A program made the position numbers and the translations under genes. 64,000 nt of DNA from Albugo candida (lineage: Eukaryota > Oomycota > Peronosporomycetes > Albuginales): NCBI GenBank assembly GCA_040437565.1, contig JBDOQK010000006.1, positions 496,001 to 560,000 of the forward strand, read 5' to 3'. The notes below the pieces were generated by a model. That model was not told the DNA's origin and ran no database searches. It saw nothing but the letters and a program-made list of their open reading frames with translations. This document shows, one piece after another, positions 10,605 to 21,514 of the stretch. Positions within the stretch are counted from its first letter, which is position 1; each line of letters opens with the position of its first letter.

Positions 10605-12044
10605 TCACCTAATACTCATCGCTCTAGTCAACGACGCGCTCGAAAGCTCAGCTTTGGCAGCCGATAAACTTTTGGCTTTCTTCCGATTGACACCGAAAAC
10701 TTTCCAAAATCTTAAAGTCTCATCAGCAGCTCCAGAGACGATCGTGGACCCATCTGGAGACGCTGCCAAATGCAACACTCGAGAAGTATGTCCTGTGAGT
10801 TCCTTTAACTTCAACATATTCGGATACTTCCAGAGGCATATCTCGTTTTGGGAATATCCGTGAGATGAAATAAGCTCTTTCTCGGTTGTCGACCATATCA
10901 AAGCGCAAACTTGAGAGCCGGTGTCGACAGAATTGAGAACCGCTCCATTCGTAGTATTCCAGAATTTTATGGTCCGGTCGGCTGTCCCTCCTCCTGTAGC
11001 TAGCAGATTGCGTTCCCAAGGACACCATGCAATTGCTTTGACCGCCGCATTATGATACGCCAGTCGATGAACGGGTTCATGAGATCGATCATGGGACCCG
11101 CTGACCCCTGTAGGCATCAAAGTGGATTTCCATAAGCACAGCATGTTGTCATTACCTCCAGATGCTAGAGTTGAGCCATCTGGAGACCACTGAAGACCAC
11201 AAACTTCTTGTTCATGACTAGAAAGCGTCGCAATATTATGATTTCGGGCGCGCACGTCGTGATGGATAATATTACCATCTCTAGATCCGGATGAAAGGAT
11301 ATGAATGTTCCAAGCTAATGCCCCTACTCGTGCAGCATGTCCATCCATTGATCGCATCTGTTTGCATGCTTTGACATCCCACAACTGAACCATAGAGCTG
11401 CTCACTCCAACAGCCAAACATGGTGAAGACCCAACATCGCTCCACTGCACTGAGCTGATATAATCATCGCCTTTTAAAGTGACCAGTTCATCGATTGCTC
11501 CGCTTTCTGCATTCCACAAATAGAGACTTTGCCCCAAAGCAACTGCCAAGATGTTGTTTGATCCCCACGACAACAAATTCAAGTAGTAGTCATTCACCAG
11601 CTCAGGGGCATCCAGGACTTTTACAGGTGCGGATGGAACATATCGATTAAGCCTTCTGCTTGACATTGCTTTCGCAGAGCCAAGTTTGTTGAGTGAGTAT
11701 CGAGCAGCCAATGATGTCTGAAATGAATCTGGAAGTGCTTCAGAGGGTTTCGCAGTGAATTTGAGAATTTTGTAATTATCATTATCTCCATCTCTTCCAA
11801 ACAATGCTGTCGCTAGCCTCTTTTTGTAGATATGGGGAATGTCGTGTGTTGATTCTGGGGCATGAGATTCAGTGTCTGTGTTATTGAGATTTGTGTGATT
11901 ATCCTCCGAAATGTTTCTTGATCTCGCAGGCGTCGAGTGATTTGATTTCTGACCGACAGATTGCTTATCCAGTTCGGCTTCTACGGTACATTGTACCATG
12001 TCCATGTTCATGGCACTTCGATTCGGTATGAAGCGGTCATTGGT
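10605..12044 (-). CDS. CDC20: CDC20 anaphase-promoting complex activator
   Basis: The main exon runs down from 12044 (acceptor after an AAG) to a stop at 10605. It opens with the C-box DRFIPNRSAM, which docks activators on the APC/C. NRSAM is typical of Cdc20 rather than Cdh1. RYVPSAPVKVLDAPELVNDY then leads into seven WD40 repeats (VQWSDVG, LAWNIHILSSGSRDG, LQWSPDGSTLASGGNDN and so on) that bind degrons. The chain ends in SIR, the C-terminal Ile-Arg tail that contacts APC3/Cdc27. Cdc20 drives ubiquitination of securin and cyclin B at anaphase. The first coding exon lies upstream (12045-12300). An open minus stretch there could supply it, but I could not find a phase-consistent donor. The gene is convergent with YOD1. 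Confidence 0.9.
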   Translation of the reverse strand, partial: TNDRFIPNRSAMNMDMVQCTVEAELDKQSVGQKSNHSTPARSRNISEDNHTNLNNTDTESHAPESTHDIPHIYKKRLATALFGRDGDNDNYKILKFTAKPSEALPDSFQTSLAARYSLNKLGSAKAMSSRRLNRYVPSAPVKVLDAPELVNDYYLNLLSWGSNNILAVALGQSLYLWNAESGAIDELVTLKGDDYISSVQWSDVGSSPCLAVGVSSSMVQLWDVKACKQMRSMDGHAARVGALAWNIHILSSGSRDGNIIHHDVRARNHNIATLSSHEQEVCGLQWSPDGSTLASGGNDNMLCLWKSTLMPTGVSGSHDRSHEPVHRLAYHNAAVKAIAWCPWERNLLATGGGTADRTIKFWNTTNGAVLNSVDTGSQVCALIWSTTEKELISSHGYSQNEICLWKYPNMLKLKELTGHTSRVLHLAASPDGSTIVSGAADETLRFWKVFGVNRKKAKSLSAAKAELSSASLTRAMSIR

Positions 12045-12395
12045 CTTGGTGTTATCATAAACAATACATTAATCTAAAGTACGGGACACGCTCAATCACT
12101 TCAATGACATACCGTAGTTGAAAGAATACCACGGCGAGTTGGTGTGTGCGCCATAGTGCTTGGGACGTTTGAATGACCTCGTAATCGGCTCTGATGGAGG
12201 ATTCGATGTTCCCGACACGGAGCGTCGAAATGCAAATTTTTGAAATTTGAAATTGGGAATGGAGATACTGTGCTGTGCTGAATAGAAGGCTATTTTTTGC
12301 AATTTTGGATTGGTAGAAAATAGTCCCTAATTGCTAAAAATTCTAGAACCATAATCTTCAGATGTTGCATTATTTCATTTTGACGTGCATTTTCG

Positions 12396-12905
12396 ATGTT
12401 GACAGACGTTGTGGATAGCAATGCCACTTGTGAAGATACTATTGTCGCTGAAAAACATTTATCTGCACTACAAGATAACATACATACGAAAGGTACAAAT
12501 AGCTATTATTACGCACATAAAGTGCGTCACGAAGCTGACAAAATTGAATGGGATGGGAACATCGCACCAAGATTATTGAGCTCACATTCACGATGCGCTA
12601 GCTCCGATGTGGTTGTCGAGACGATCAAAAAGTACTCGTGGTCCGATGGTAAAAGACGAGTACGTATTTACATAACTTTGCTTCAGATCGAATTTCATCC
12701 GACAGAGCAAATTGCCATCGACTGGACTGAAACTACTGTCACGTTAAACGTAAAAGAGTACAATGGGAAGACATTACGCCTGTCATTGGAAATTCACGAT
12801 AAAATTTGTGATGTTCAAATGATTCGGCGAGGAGATCGGCTAACTCTTAATCTCGAAAAAGGAACCAGTAACACGTGGAGCTCTTTACAAAAGTCCTTTG
12901 ATTGA
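12396..12905 (+). CDS. CS-domain protein resembling CacyBP/SIP
   Basis: A single exon of 169 residues begins at an ATG at 12396. Residues 35-55 include SYYYAHKVRHEADKIEWDG. From about 75 onward there is a CS (p23-like) beta-sandwich: IKKYSWSDGKRRVRIYITL, then a TVTLNVKEYNGKTLRLSL strand pair and DRLTLNLEK. Order and spacing are closest to calcyclin-binding protein/SIP, which links Siah and Skp1 in ubiquitin ligase assemblies, and more loosely to SGT1 and p23. The animal protein has extra N- and C-terminal helices, and the C-terminal SGS region is absent here. It may therefore be a minimal CS co-chaperone. Its start lies head to head with the missing CDC20 first exon. Confidence 0.65.
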   Translation: MLTDVVDSNATCEDTIVAEKHLSALQDNIHTKGTNSYYYAHKVRHEADKIEWDGNIAPRLLSSHSRCASSDVVVETIKKYSWSDGKRRVRIYITLLQIEFHPTEQIAIDWTETTVTLNVKEYNGKTLRLSLEIHDKICDVQMIRRGDRLTLNLEKGTSNTWSSLQKSFD

Positions 12906-12947
12906 AAAATTGCATCAAACTATCTCTAATAGAAGTCCTTTTTTCCA

Positions 12948-14255
12948 TTAGTTGGCAGTTTGCTGTATGCGCGTTGCGTATAAAATTTCTCCGTCTTTGC
13001 TGTGAAAGTGGACGACAAAAGAGTGCCTGTCGATTTGTGCCGACATGAACCCATGCTGCATTGCAGCATGCACCAAGTCGAAGTTGGCGCGTGCTTCAGG
13101 CTGTAGTTCGTGAATCCGGTACCCGCCGGCACCAGATACGAAGTAATTTCGCGTCCAGCCTTCCTCCCGTTTGATAATGTGTTGCATGCAATGATCGTGC
13201 CCATTAAAGTATGCGTCGACTTTATGCTTCTTTAATAAAGGGTCCAAGTGACGAATCAATTCCGGCGTATCTGCGTTTCCAGCAAAGCTATAAACTGCCC
13301 AATGCCCTACGACAACCGTCCACATTTTCTCGATACCTTCGGGCTTCTCCGCTGACAATGTATCATCAATCCATTTGTATTGGGCAGAACGGGACTCCGG
13401 TGACGTTTGTTCAAGCATTGCCCCATTACATCGCCCATCTCGCGGTTCCTTCCCGCAAACAAGATCACACACATCTATGACAAGTATGCGAATGATTGTT
13501 TTGGGAGCAACTAATCTGTCGAGCGTGTAATAGCGCTCGGGAAAATACCATAATGAGTTTTTACGAGACGCATATTGATGCATTGCGTCAATCGATCCTT
13601 CGCAATCGTGATTACCGATTCTAAATCAAGATCTGCATCAGATCAGATGACACCCGCAATTTTGAGCACTTACGTTATGTACCACGGTATCTGCAATTGC
13701 GGTGATGTGTACATCTGCGCAACCATGTTAAGATTGTTTGAGTACAAAATTAAGTGTCACTTATCCGGGTAATTCCTTACATGCTCAAAGCGAGTGCGTA
13801 ATTCAGGATCATTCGGACTCTGTATGCTACAAAATGCAATAGAGGTAATCATGTATTTCACCCAAAAGCGTCCGCGCTAACCCGTTATTATAAATTTGAT
13901 CTCCTGTTGAAATTACAAACATTGGCGCGGGGTCCATAGTCGAAGCTAATCGGCCCATTGCTGCCGCAACTTGCGCCTGTGATTGCGTTCCAGTACCGTA
14001 GTCCCCAACGACGAGAAAATGAGTTGACTTACTGAAGATCAACTCATTCTCAGCATCCAAGTTGAATTGCAGATCGCTCAGTATTCCCTTTTTTTCGAGT
14101 GAATCAACATGTGGTGGAGACGTGGACGATGATGTCAGCCAATAATAACTAATTGTCAGTAGCCAGAAGCACAGAAAGCTGCATGATGTGATTTTGAGCC
14201 AATATTCATATTTCGAAGCAATGTTGTACTGATAGCTGGAAGATTCTGTGGTCAT
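12948..14255 (-). CDS. Membrane-anchored purple acid phosphatase (metallophosphoesterase)
   Basis: Four minus-strand exons join in phase: 13882-14255, 13781-13817, 13674-13714 and 12948-13620, giving 374 residues. A hydrophobic segment near residues 25-45 (SFLCFWLLTISYYWL) predicts a signal anchor. The metal-binding blocks of purple acid phosphatases follow in order: FLVVGDYGTGTQSQ, STGDQIYNNG, IPWYITIGNHDC, VVGHWAVYS and YFNGHDHCMQHI. These supply the Asp, Tyr, Asn and His ligands of the two-metal centre. Its size is near that of the mammalian TRAP type (ACP5), so it is of the small class. It probably hydrolyses phosphate monoesters outside the cytosol. The region just upstream of the start is repeat-derived, so longer N-termini read there are unlikely. 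Confidence 0.85.
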
Positions 14256-14260
14256 TCGGC

Positions 14261-14816
14261 GCAACGTATTCCGACAGCTATCATCATTTTTCTTGCATAA
14301 ACCTGCTTCGAGCAGCATGCCGCTAAAACGGATATACTTAAGGAATTTACTCATTGAAGCATTAGGTTCGAATAAACATGCGGGTCCGCAGTAAGAAATA
14401 ACTGGCAGAATAGCAAAATGATTTATATTTATTACAATTAAGTACTGCAACTCAACAAGCTACAATCAAACAGCTGAATCCATGATGANNNNNNNNNNNN
14501 NNNNNNNNNNNNNNNNNNNNNNNNNNNNNNNNNNNNNNNNNNNNNNNNNNNNNNNNNNNNNNNNNNNNNNNNNNNNNNNNNNNNNNNNGCAACGTATTCC
14601 GACAGCTATCATCATTTTTCTTGCATAAACCTGCTTCGAGCAGCATGCCGCTAAAACGGATATACTTAAGGAATTTACTCATTGAAGCATTAGGTTCGAA
14701 TAAACATGCGGGTCCGCAGTAAGAAATAACTGGCAGAATAGCAAAATGACTTATATTTATTACAATTAAGTACTGCAACTCAACAAGCTACAATCAAACA
14801 GCTGAATCCATGATGA
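14261..14816. other. Scaffold gap with unmerged 228-bp overlap
   Basis: Bases 14489-14588 are N. The segment 14261-14488 recurs at 14589-14816, with one visible difference (T or C near 14431 and 14750). This may be a sequencing error or an allelic difference. Confidence 0.92.
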
Positions 14817-14890
14817 CGTAATGAGGTCATCAAAAGCAGTTCCAGCACTTTTGCAGTGTATCCAAATTGACGTGATGAGGTCGTGGACAA
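14700..14890 (-). repeat. Dispersed repeat, copy 1 (inverted relative to the copy at 35 kb)
   Basis: The reverse complement of 14757-14890 aligns almost base for base with 35080-35209. Both contain CACGACCTCATCACGTCA, the run TTTGGATACACTGCAAAAG, GACCTCATTACGTCATCATG and GCTTGTTGAGTTGCAGTAC. Beyond that, 14700-14757 still shows weaker likeness to 35210-35250. The copy stops at a 100-N gap (14891-14990) that lacks an overlap. It lies upstream of the phosphatase gene. I cannot assign an element family. Confidence 0.8.
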
Positions 14891-14990
14891 NNNNNNNNNN
14901 NNNNNNNNNNNNNNNNNNNNNNNNNNNNNNNNNNNNNNNNNNNNNNNNNNNNNNNNNNNNNNNNNNNNNNNNNNNNNNNNNNNNNNNNNN
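14891..14990. other. Scaffold gap without flanking overlap
   Basis: A run of 100 N directly abuts the dispersed repeat. I found no duplicated flank, so the true gap length is unknown. Confidence 0.9.
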
Positions 14991-15943
14991 TGAAAGTTAA
15001 TTAACACGTTACAATTAATTTGAACATGACATGTATCTACGACTGTATTGCGCTCTTACATGAATGGCTCCAGTCTAACAACTTTCATCCAGTTGGAATA
15101 GATCGTCCTCTATACAATTTCTAACCTTCCGTTGTTATACGCGAGCTTGATTGCCAAAGGTGGGATCCAGACAATTCTTGAGTGCGATTTGATGGTATGT
15201 GATCAAAGTATCTTGAGGCTACTATGATCTCCGGTCCGTTGAATACCGACGCAACATACATAAGGTCGGTAAAGGTAGTCGCAGCAATGCCATTGTCTAT
15301 TGGTTCTTCAAAGTTGGCTTCACTTACTGCTGCTCTCCGGAAGACTGTTTGATTCTATCCCGTAGTGGCTACTACACTAATGCCACTGCACTTTTTCGCG
15401 GTGCTACGCGTCAACTGGTTGTAGAAAGTCGCTGTATAGAAGCGCTAGGTTTGACTATATATAAATGCCGAAGATGAATGCTACCCAGGAAAAAAGTGTC
15501 TTGGAGCCGTCTGATTCAGGTCGAAATCGAGCAAACTGAGCAGTAATATCGTCCATCATTGTACTTCCAATTGGATAGATGCTTCCTTCAATATATAAAC
15601 CATCTCCATGCCTACGTACTTCACTGCAATTCCCGATTTCGTCGTATCGTTTGGCATGTGGCCAATTGTATCGTGTTTATATGTCAACGTAGCAAGAGTC
15701 CATCTTGGCGCGACTTTCTTCAAATATAAGGGTCTCGAAAAGATGCATTTCATATTTTTTTGTTTGGATCACGTGAGCGCGACGAATGGACTGGGTATAC
15801 TAATGTCAACCACTGGTTTCCAACAAAATCTTCTATATAATGTCAGATGTCTTCAGCCACAGCTCTGAAGCGCTGTACAAAAACGCAGTATGCCAAGTCT
15901 GTGCGCCGCGATCATCACAGCAACTACAAAATTCGAAATTGTG
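14991..15943. other. About 950 bp with no supported gene
   Basis: AT-rich sequence with only short open stretches on either strand, none showing splice-consistent extension or family likeness. It begins at a gap beside a repeat, so part may be decayed repeat. No RNA gene was recognised. Confidence 0.4.
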
Positions 15944-16341
15944 TCAGCCATTCAGTCGAGAAAAACGATCAATTAGAGGCTCTAAAATTGATAAAAGCTG
16001 TAATCGATGTGTGTGACTGCCTAAAGTTTTTATGTATTCGGAACGCGTTGATGACATCCACTGCGGCTTGAAACGTGTGAATCGAAAAGTATTTTTCCAA
16101 ATCGAACCTGCTCGTACGTTTTGACCTTCAGGCGTTGCTCATAAAGTTGAAAGCGTCTGTCACAAGGTCTCAAGTGTAGTTGTCCATTTACTTGAGACAC
16201 CTGGAGGCTCAACACTTTCCGAAATTGCGATCGTACTCTATCGATACGGTATACCGATGTGCGAACGGTATGACTTTGCTTCAAATTTTTAGTCATAAAA
16301 TCGGTCTGAGGAGCAAGCTGACGAGAAATCGATCTTTGCAT
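15944..16341 (-). CDS. Small uncharacterised helical protein
   Basis: Two exons, 16108-16341 and 15944-16060, join in phase 0 across a 47-bp GT..AG intron and give 116 residues from an ATG at 16339-16341. The sequence is basic at the N-terminus (SISRQLAPQTDFMTKNLKQS). A likely amphipathic helical stretch follows (RFQLYEQRLKVKTYEQ), then a second helix ending LLSILEPLIDRFSRLNG. No signal peptide, membrane span or known domain is visible. Its start lies only 60 bp from the divergent PI3-kinase start, so the two probably share a promoter. I do not recognise the family. The call rests on the open, phase-consistent splice. Confidence 0.5.
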
Positions 16342-16401
16342 CAAAAGAACGTGTAAATTCACCACATAATAAATACAGTTTTTCTTCAATAATCTCTTCG
16401 T

Positions 16402-19400
16402 ATGAGCTTTTTATATTCGACGCGTGTAGTACGTAAAACAAATGAAGTACCTCCTAAACTTGTGGAAAAAAAGACTCGATTTTATCAGAAATCCAGTCAC
16501 CAAAAAGCCTCATCGACCACATCAATGGACTCGGCCGAAAGTACTCAAGAAGAAGAGAAAAAGGAGGAGCCAATCGCAAGTATACCACCGTCATCGGATC
16601 CAGTACTATCATTCGGTCGTAATCTCCGTACTCAGAGCTGTCACACAGAACTGAAGAGCTCCTCAGATGCCACTTGCAGTGGAAAAAAGGATGAAAAATC
16701 TAATAGTGTGTGGAATATGTGGTCATCCAATCACCTTAAAAATGTGCAGGAATCAGGTCCTGTGGTCCCTCCCTTAACAATCTTGAATCCATACGCTTTG
16801 GGGATTAGAGAAAGTGAGCATCTAAAGTCCTCTTGGTTTTGGATTGTACAAGCTATTGATACAGCTGTGTACCCATCATCGTACATGGAAGACAAGTCAG
16901 ACGGCAAAGGGGATCGAGAATACAATTTGGAAGCGCTGTCTCGGGAACAAGATGAAGCGTGGGAGAAAGATATATCACAAAAGGGCATTGATACATGGGA
17001 ACCAATACCTCATCTCGTTCATTCTAAAGAATCGCTCGCTTTTGATATCCTCCTCCAGCACGTAATGGATCGTGTATTGGAAGAAACGACATTGGGGGAG
17101 CTTGAGATCCGAGCAAATACACCAGAGTACAAAGTATTAAAGGAGGATTGGGTCGCTCACACTGAGAAAAATCAACGAGCTCTTATTACACCGTTAAAAG
17201 CAGTTGCAAGGCTTCCTGCGTCGTTGATCATTCATTCCGATTGCGACCAAATTGAGACGGAAGGAGCAAAAGCGTGTCAAAAAGGAACGGAAGTGACAAT
17301 TTCTGGATACTTACGAAAGCGTGGAGAAACAAACAAATCGTTTAGACGGCGGTACATGGAGCTAAAGGGAAATGTTTTATCGTATTACAAGAAGAAACCC
17401 TCTTTGAAATCACGTGAAGAGAATAAAACATATCTTCGTGGATCCATACATTTGGAGAGTGTCACTTCATTACAACCGCTCGAGTCCAAAACGGAGAAAT
17501 ATGGAGTTGTTCTGGTGACAACATCAAGAACCTGGGAACTGGTCGTTGAAAATGAGATTGAATACCATCGCTGGCTCAAGGAATTGTGCAATGCTGTCGA
17601 ATTCTACGCAGTTCATATCACATACAAACGGATGTTCCAATTGCAAGAAGTAAGCGCTAAAGCCATCACTGATGTTCGGATGGTCATTGCAACTGATGAC
17701 ACGGTTCAAGAGATTGTCGAACATATTTTCAACTGCTACAAGCAAGCATTGGACGCTGCTCCACTCAAACCATACATCCCTGAAGAATATGTGCTGAAAA
17801 TCACGGGCTATCGCGACTACTTGATCGATCCAAATGGTAGCATGAATCAGTACATGCACGTACGAGAATGTCTTCTCACCAAAAAAACCATTCGGCTAAC
17901 TGTCATTCACAAATCTGTCATTTCGGAAATAGCCACACGAAGCGCGAGTATCTCGTCCCGAATCGGTTTGATTCAGCGATCAATGGAAGCACGGTCGAAA
18001 TGCGCAATCTATGCGCGCTCAAGGCAACAACATTCCAATAGTCTCACAGAAGAACCAAGTATCATGGCTGTGGATCAAGATAGGAAGGATGAAGGTGTCC
18101 TGCCACAACCAATTCCCAGTGCATCGATTCGAGAACCACTACGCGTTTGCATTCATCGTTTACTGAATATTCCACGCACAATTTGCCACCGAAAACGAAC
18201 GAGTGAGCATTCTTCAGTTGAGCAGAAAATCTTGTCGGCGACCAGCGTGTTCGTACGAGCTGAGATTTATCATGGGAATTATCTTTTGGCTAAATCTCGA
18301 CTTGACACATCAGATGTTCGGCTACGTTCACAAGATGAATCTCATCATTACGCTGAATGGATGGACCCGATATGGCTCGAATTCGACCTTCAAACTTGCG
18401 CAATTCCACGAACTGCTCGTATGATATTTACAGTGTATGGTGTTCGGAAGAATGCAGTAGTCATTGATGGCTTGTCAACGTCGCCAGTCCACGAGAATAA
18501 CGACTTGGAGACCGACAAGATTCTCGTCACCGGTGTGAATATCTTTGAAGTCGATGGATTCCTTGTTACAGGAACACGATATGTTGCAATGTATCCCAGC
18601 ATACACACCTGTCTCCAAGGCCCGGTACCTCATCAAGTACTTCCGGAAGATCCAATGATTCACATTGAACTCGCAACAATTCCAGGACATGTTCGTTTTG
18701 ACTGGAACGAAAATGAGCCGGATTTCACGCAACTTGTAGATCGATCGAGTCAGGCTGCAACACGTCCATCGATGCTCCGAAAAGAAGGCTGGCTGCATAA
18801 GCTGGGGTACTCGCGATGGACTCGATGGCGCCGTCGATGGTTCATTGTGGACCAACAGACTTGTACATTAAACTACGCGGACGATCCAAAATCAATCGTA
18901 CGCGAGATCCCGCTGAAGAATTGTCAGGTTTGTGTAGCGGACGATATGAATGAGAAATATACGACAGCACCGGTGAACAAAGGAACCAGAAAGGAGCGTC
19001 ACACGTACTGTTTCAAGATTCGTCCCGAAAAATCGTCACGAGAGTATTTCATTTCGGCCGAGACAAAGCAAGAACGGGAAGAATGGATGCTTGCCATTCT
19101 CACAGTTTCCAAATACGATCCAGCGTCGCTCAAAGCAACCATGATTGGCGATACATTGGACTCAGATGTGTATAAAAGCGAGCAGGCAGAGCAGATGGAA
19201 GCTGGAAACTTGCAAGTCGTGGTCAATCGTGGCTCCGATGAACGAAACGCGGAAGATCTTTCACAAAAACCTTTAGTAATCACGGAATCTGACCCGCAAT
19301 ATGGTCAGCACATTCTCGCGTCATTCGCTCGAGAATTAAGAAGAGATTCAATCGCTATTAGTGAATCATTCTCGCAAGTAAATCCAGACAGCATTGTGAA

Positions 19401-21493
19401 TGAGCTCCAACGTGTTATTTTATTAGATCCTCTATATCGCCTCAGTCCGTACCAGAAAGCACAAATGTGGTGTCATCGAGAAGAGTTCATGGACATTCCG
19501 GCTGCACTGCCCCGCATACTATCGTGTGTCAACTGGGAGAAGAAGAAAGAAGTCGATGAAGCACTTCAATTGCTTCATTCTTGGGCGATTCCTGATCACA
19601 AAGCTGCGTATATTGAATTTCTGGATAAAGAATTTGCTCACGAAGGCGTTCGCTTTTTTGCGGTCAGAAAAATTGCTGAAATGGCCGATACGACACTCAG
19701 CTACTTCCTCCCACAATTGGTGCAAGCAATCAAATTCGAAAATCACCACGTGTCTCCCATCGCCGCTCTTTTGATTGAACGTGCAATTCGAAATCCGAAT
19801 CAAATTGGCTTTGATCTTTTTTGGTCCATGAAAGTGGAATCGCATCATGTGCAGTACCGCGAGCGATATGGTGTACTATTAAATGGATACTTGAATGTTT
19901 GCAGCTCAAAAATGCGTGGAATATTAAAGCTTCAAGATCAGTTGTTCTCTGCAGACGGCACATTTGACAAGATCTGTCAGCAAATAAAAGCAAAAAAGAA
20001 GGAAGGTGCCGAAGAGATGAAGCGTGTAATGCGTCAAGAATTAACGGCTTTAAATGAGCATTTCAGCGGTCCATTCCAGCTACCCATTGATCCCCGAATN
20101 NNNNNNNNNNNNNNNNNNNNNNNNNNNNNNNNNNNNNNNNNNNNNNNNNNNNNNNNNNNNNNNNNNNNNNNNNNNNNNNNNNNNNNNNNNNNNNNNNNNT
20201 TTGATCTTTTTTGGTCCATGAAAGTGGAATCGCATCATGTGCAGTACCGCGAGCGATATGGTGTACTATTAAATGGATACTTGAATGTTTGCAGCTCAAA
20301 AATGCGTGGAATATTAAAGCTTCAAGATCAGTTGTTCTCTGCAGACGGCACATTTGACAAGATCTGTCAGCAAATAAAAGCAAAAAAGAAGGAAGGTGCC
20401 GAAGAGATGAAGCGTGTAATGCGTCAAGAATTAACGGCTTTAAATGAGCATTTCAGCGGTCCATTCCAGCTACCCATTGATCCCCGAATCGAAGTTGGGC
20501 GAATAATTGTATCAAAATGTCGAGTGATGGATTCCGCGAAAAAACCGCTATGGCTCGTGTTTGAAAATGCAGAACAAGGCGGTGATCCGATCACAATTAT
20601 GTTCAAGTCTGGAGACGATGTTCGACAAGATTGTTTGACTCTACAGCTAATTCGTCTGATGGATGAAATGTGGCGAGATGAAGGCTTGGATCTCGCCATG
20701 GAGCCATATCGATGCGTAGCAACGTCACCGATGACGGGTATCCTTCAAGTCGTTCCGAATTCTGTCACGACCGCAGACATACACAAACGAGTCGGTATTT
20801 TGGGTGCGTTCAAGGATCCAAGCTTTTCTGAATGGATACAAGCTAATAATCCCGATCGACGAAGTCACAAAGCCGCTGTTGATTTGTTTCGCCGATCCTG
20901 TGCCGGCTACTGCGTTGCAACTTGTGTCTTGGGCATTGGTGATCGACACAATGATAATATTATGGTATGAAATGTGCGTTGGATGGATGAAATCACTGAG
21001 CAAGATGTTTTGTGTGGTAGATATCGACGTCAGGACGATACTTTCACATCGATTTCGGACACTTTCTCGGCCATTTCAAGTATCAGGTACTGTCTTGCGC
21101 TATGATCTTTTTATCTCTCTGATGTATTTTGCTCGCTAGTTGGGTCTCAAGCGAGAGCGAACGCCATTTGTGTTTACAAAGGAAATGGCTCATGTGCTCG
21201 GAGGCACGGAATCAAAAGAATTTCGAGATTTTGTAGACACATGTTGCACTGCGTATTGTATCCTTCGCAAGCATATGCATCTATTAGTGTCCTTGCTTTT
21301 ATTGATGGTTCCAGCTAACATGCCCGAACTCACTGGAAGGGATGATATCAATCATTTGGTCACCACATTGGCACCCGAACTCGATGAAGCTGCAGCCCGA
21401 ACGAGTTTTGCCCATGCGATTAACTTTTGCCTGGACAGCAAATTCAAAAGAATTGACAACACGATTCATATCCTCGCACATCTCTTATCGTAA
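16402..21493 (+). CDS. Phosphatidylinositol 3-kinase, class I-like, with two PH domains
   Basis: Exons are 16402-20964, 21021-21086 and 21140-21493. Once the 390-bp gap artefact is removed they encode 1530 residues. In order: a disordered N-terminus; PH domain 1 near 295-395 (ISGYLRKRGETNKSFRRRYMEL...WLKELCNAV); a Ras-binding-like region (VLKITGYRDYLI); a C2-like region; PH domain 2 near 790-910 (KEGWLHKLGYSRW...WMLAIL); the PIK helical domain (DPLYRLSPYQKAQMWCHREEF...HSWAIPDHKAAYIEFLD); and the lipid-kinase domain. The last has MFKSGDDVRQDCLTLQ, GDRHNDNIM, HIDFGHFLGHFK and a KRERTPFVFT activation loop of class I type. It would phosphorylate the 3-position of phosphoinositides at membranes. 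Its stop lies 21 bp from that of the convergent channel gene. Confidence 0.9.
19810..20489. other. Scaffold gap with unmerged 290-bp overlap inside the PI3K gene
   Basis: Bases 20100-20199 are N. The segment 19810-20099 recurs at 20200-20489. The 390 extra bases are a multiple of three, so the reading frame runs through the N run and hides the artefact. The real protein is 130 residues shorter than a naive translation. Confidence 0.94.
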
Positions 21494-21514
21494 GCGCTAA
21501 AGCCAAATTGTATT

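Noticed and set aside
14452-15007. Repeated short N-terminal peptides upstream of the phosphatase
   Set aside because: They arise from the duplicated contig overlap and from the dispersed repeat, so they are not part of the phosphatase.
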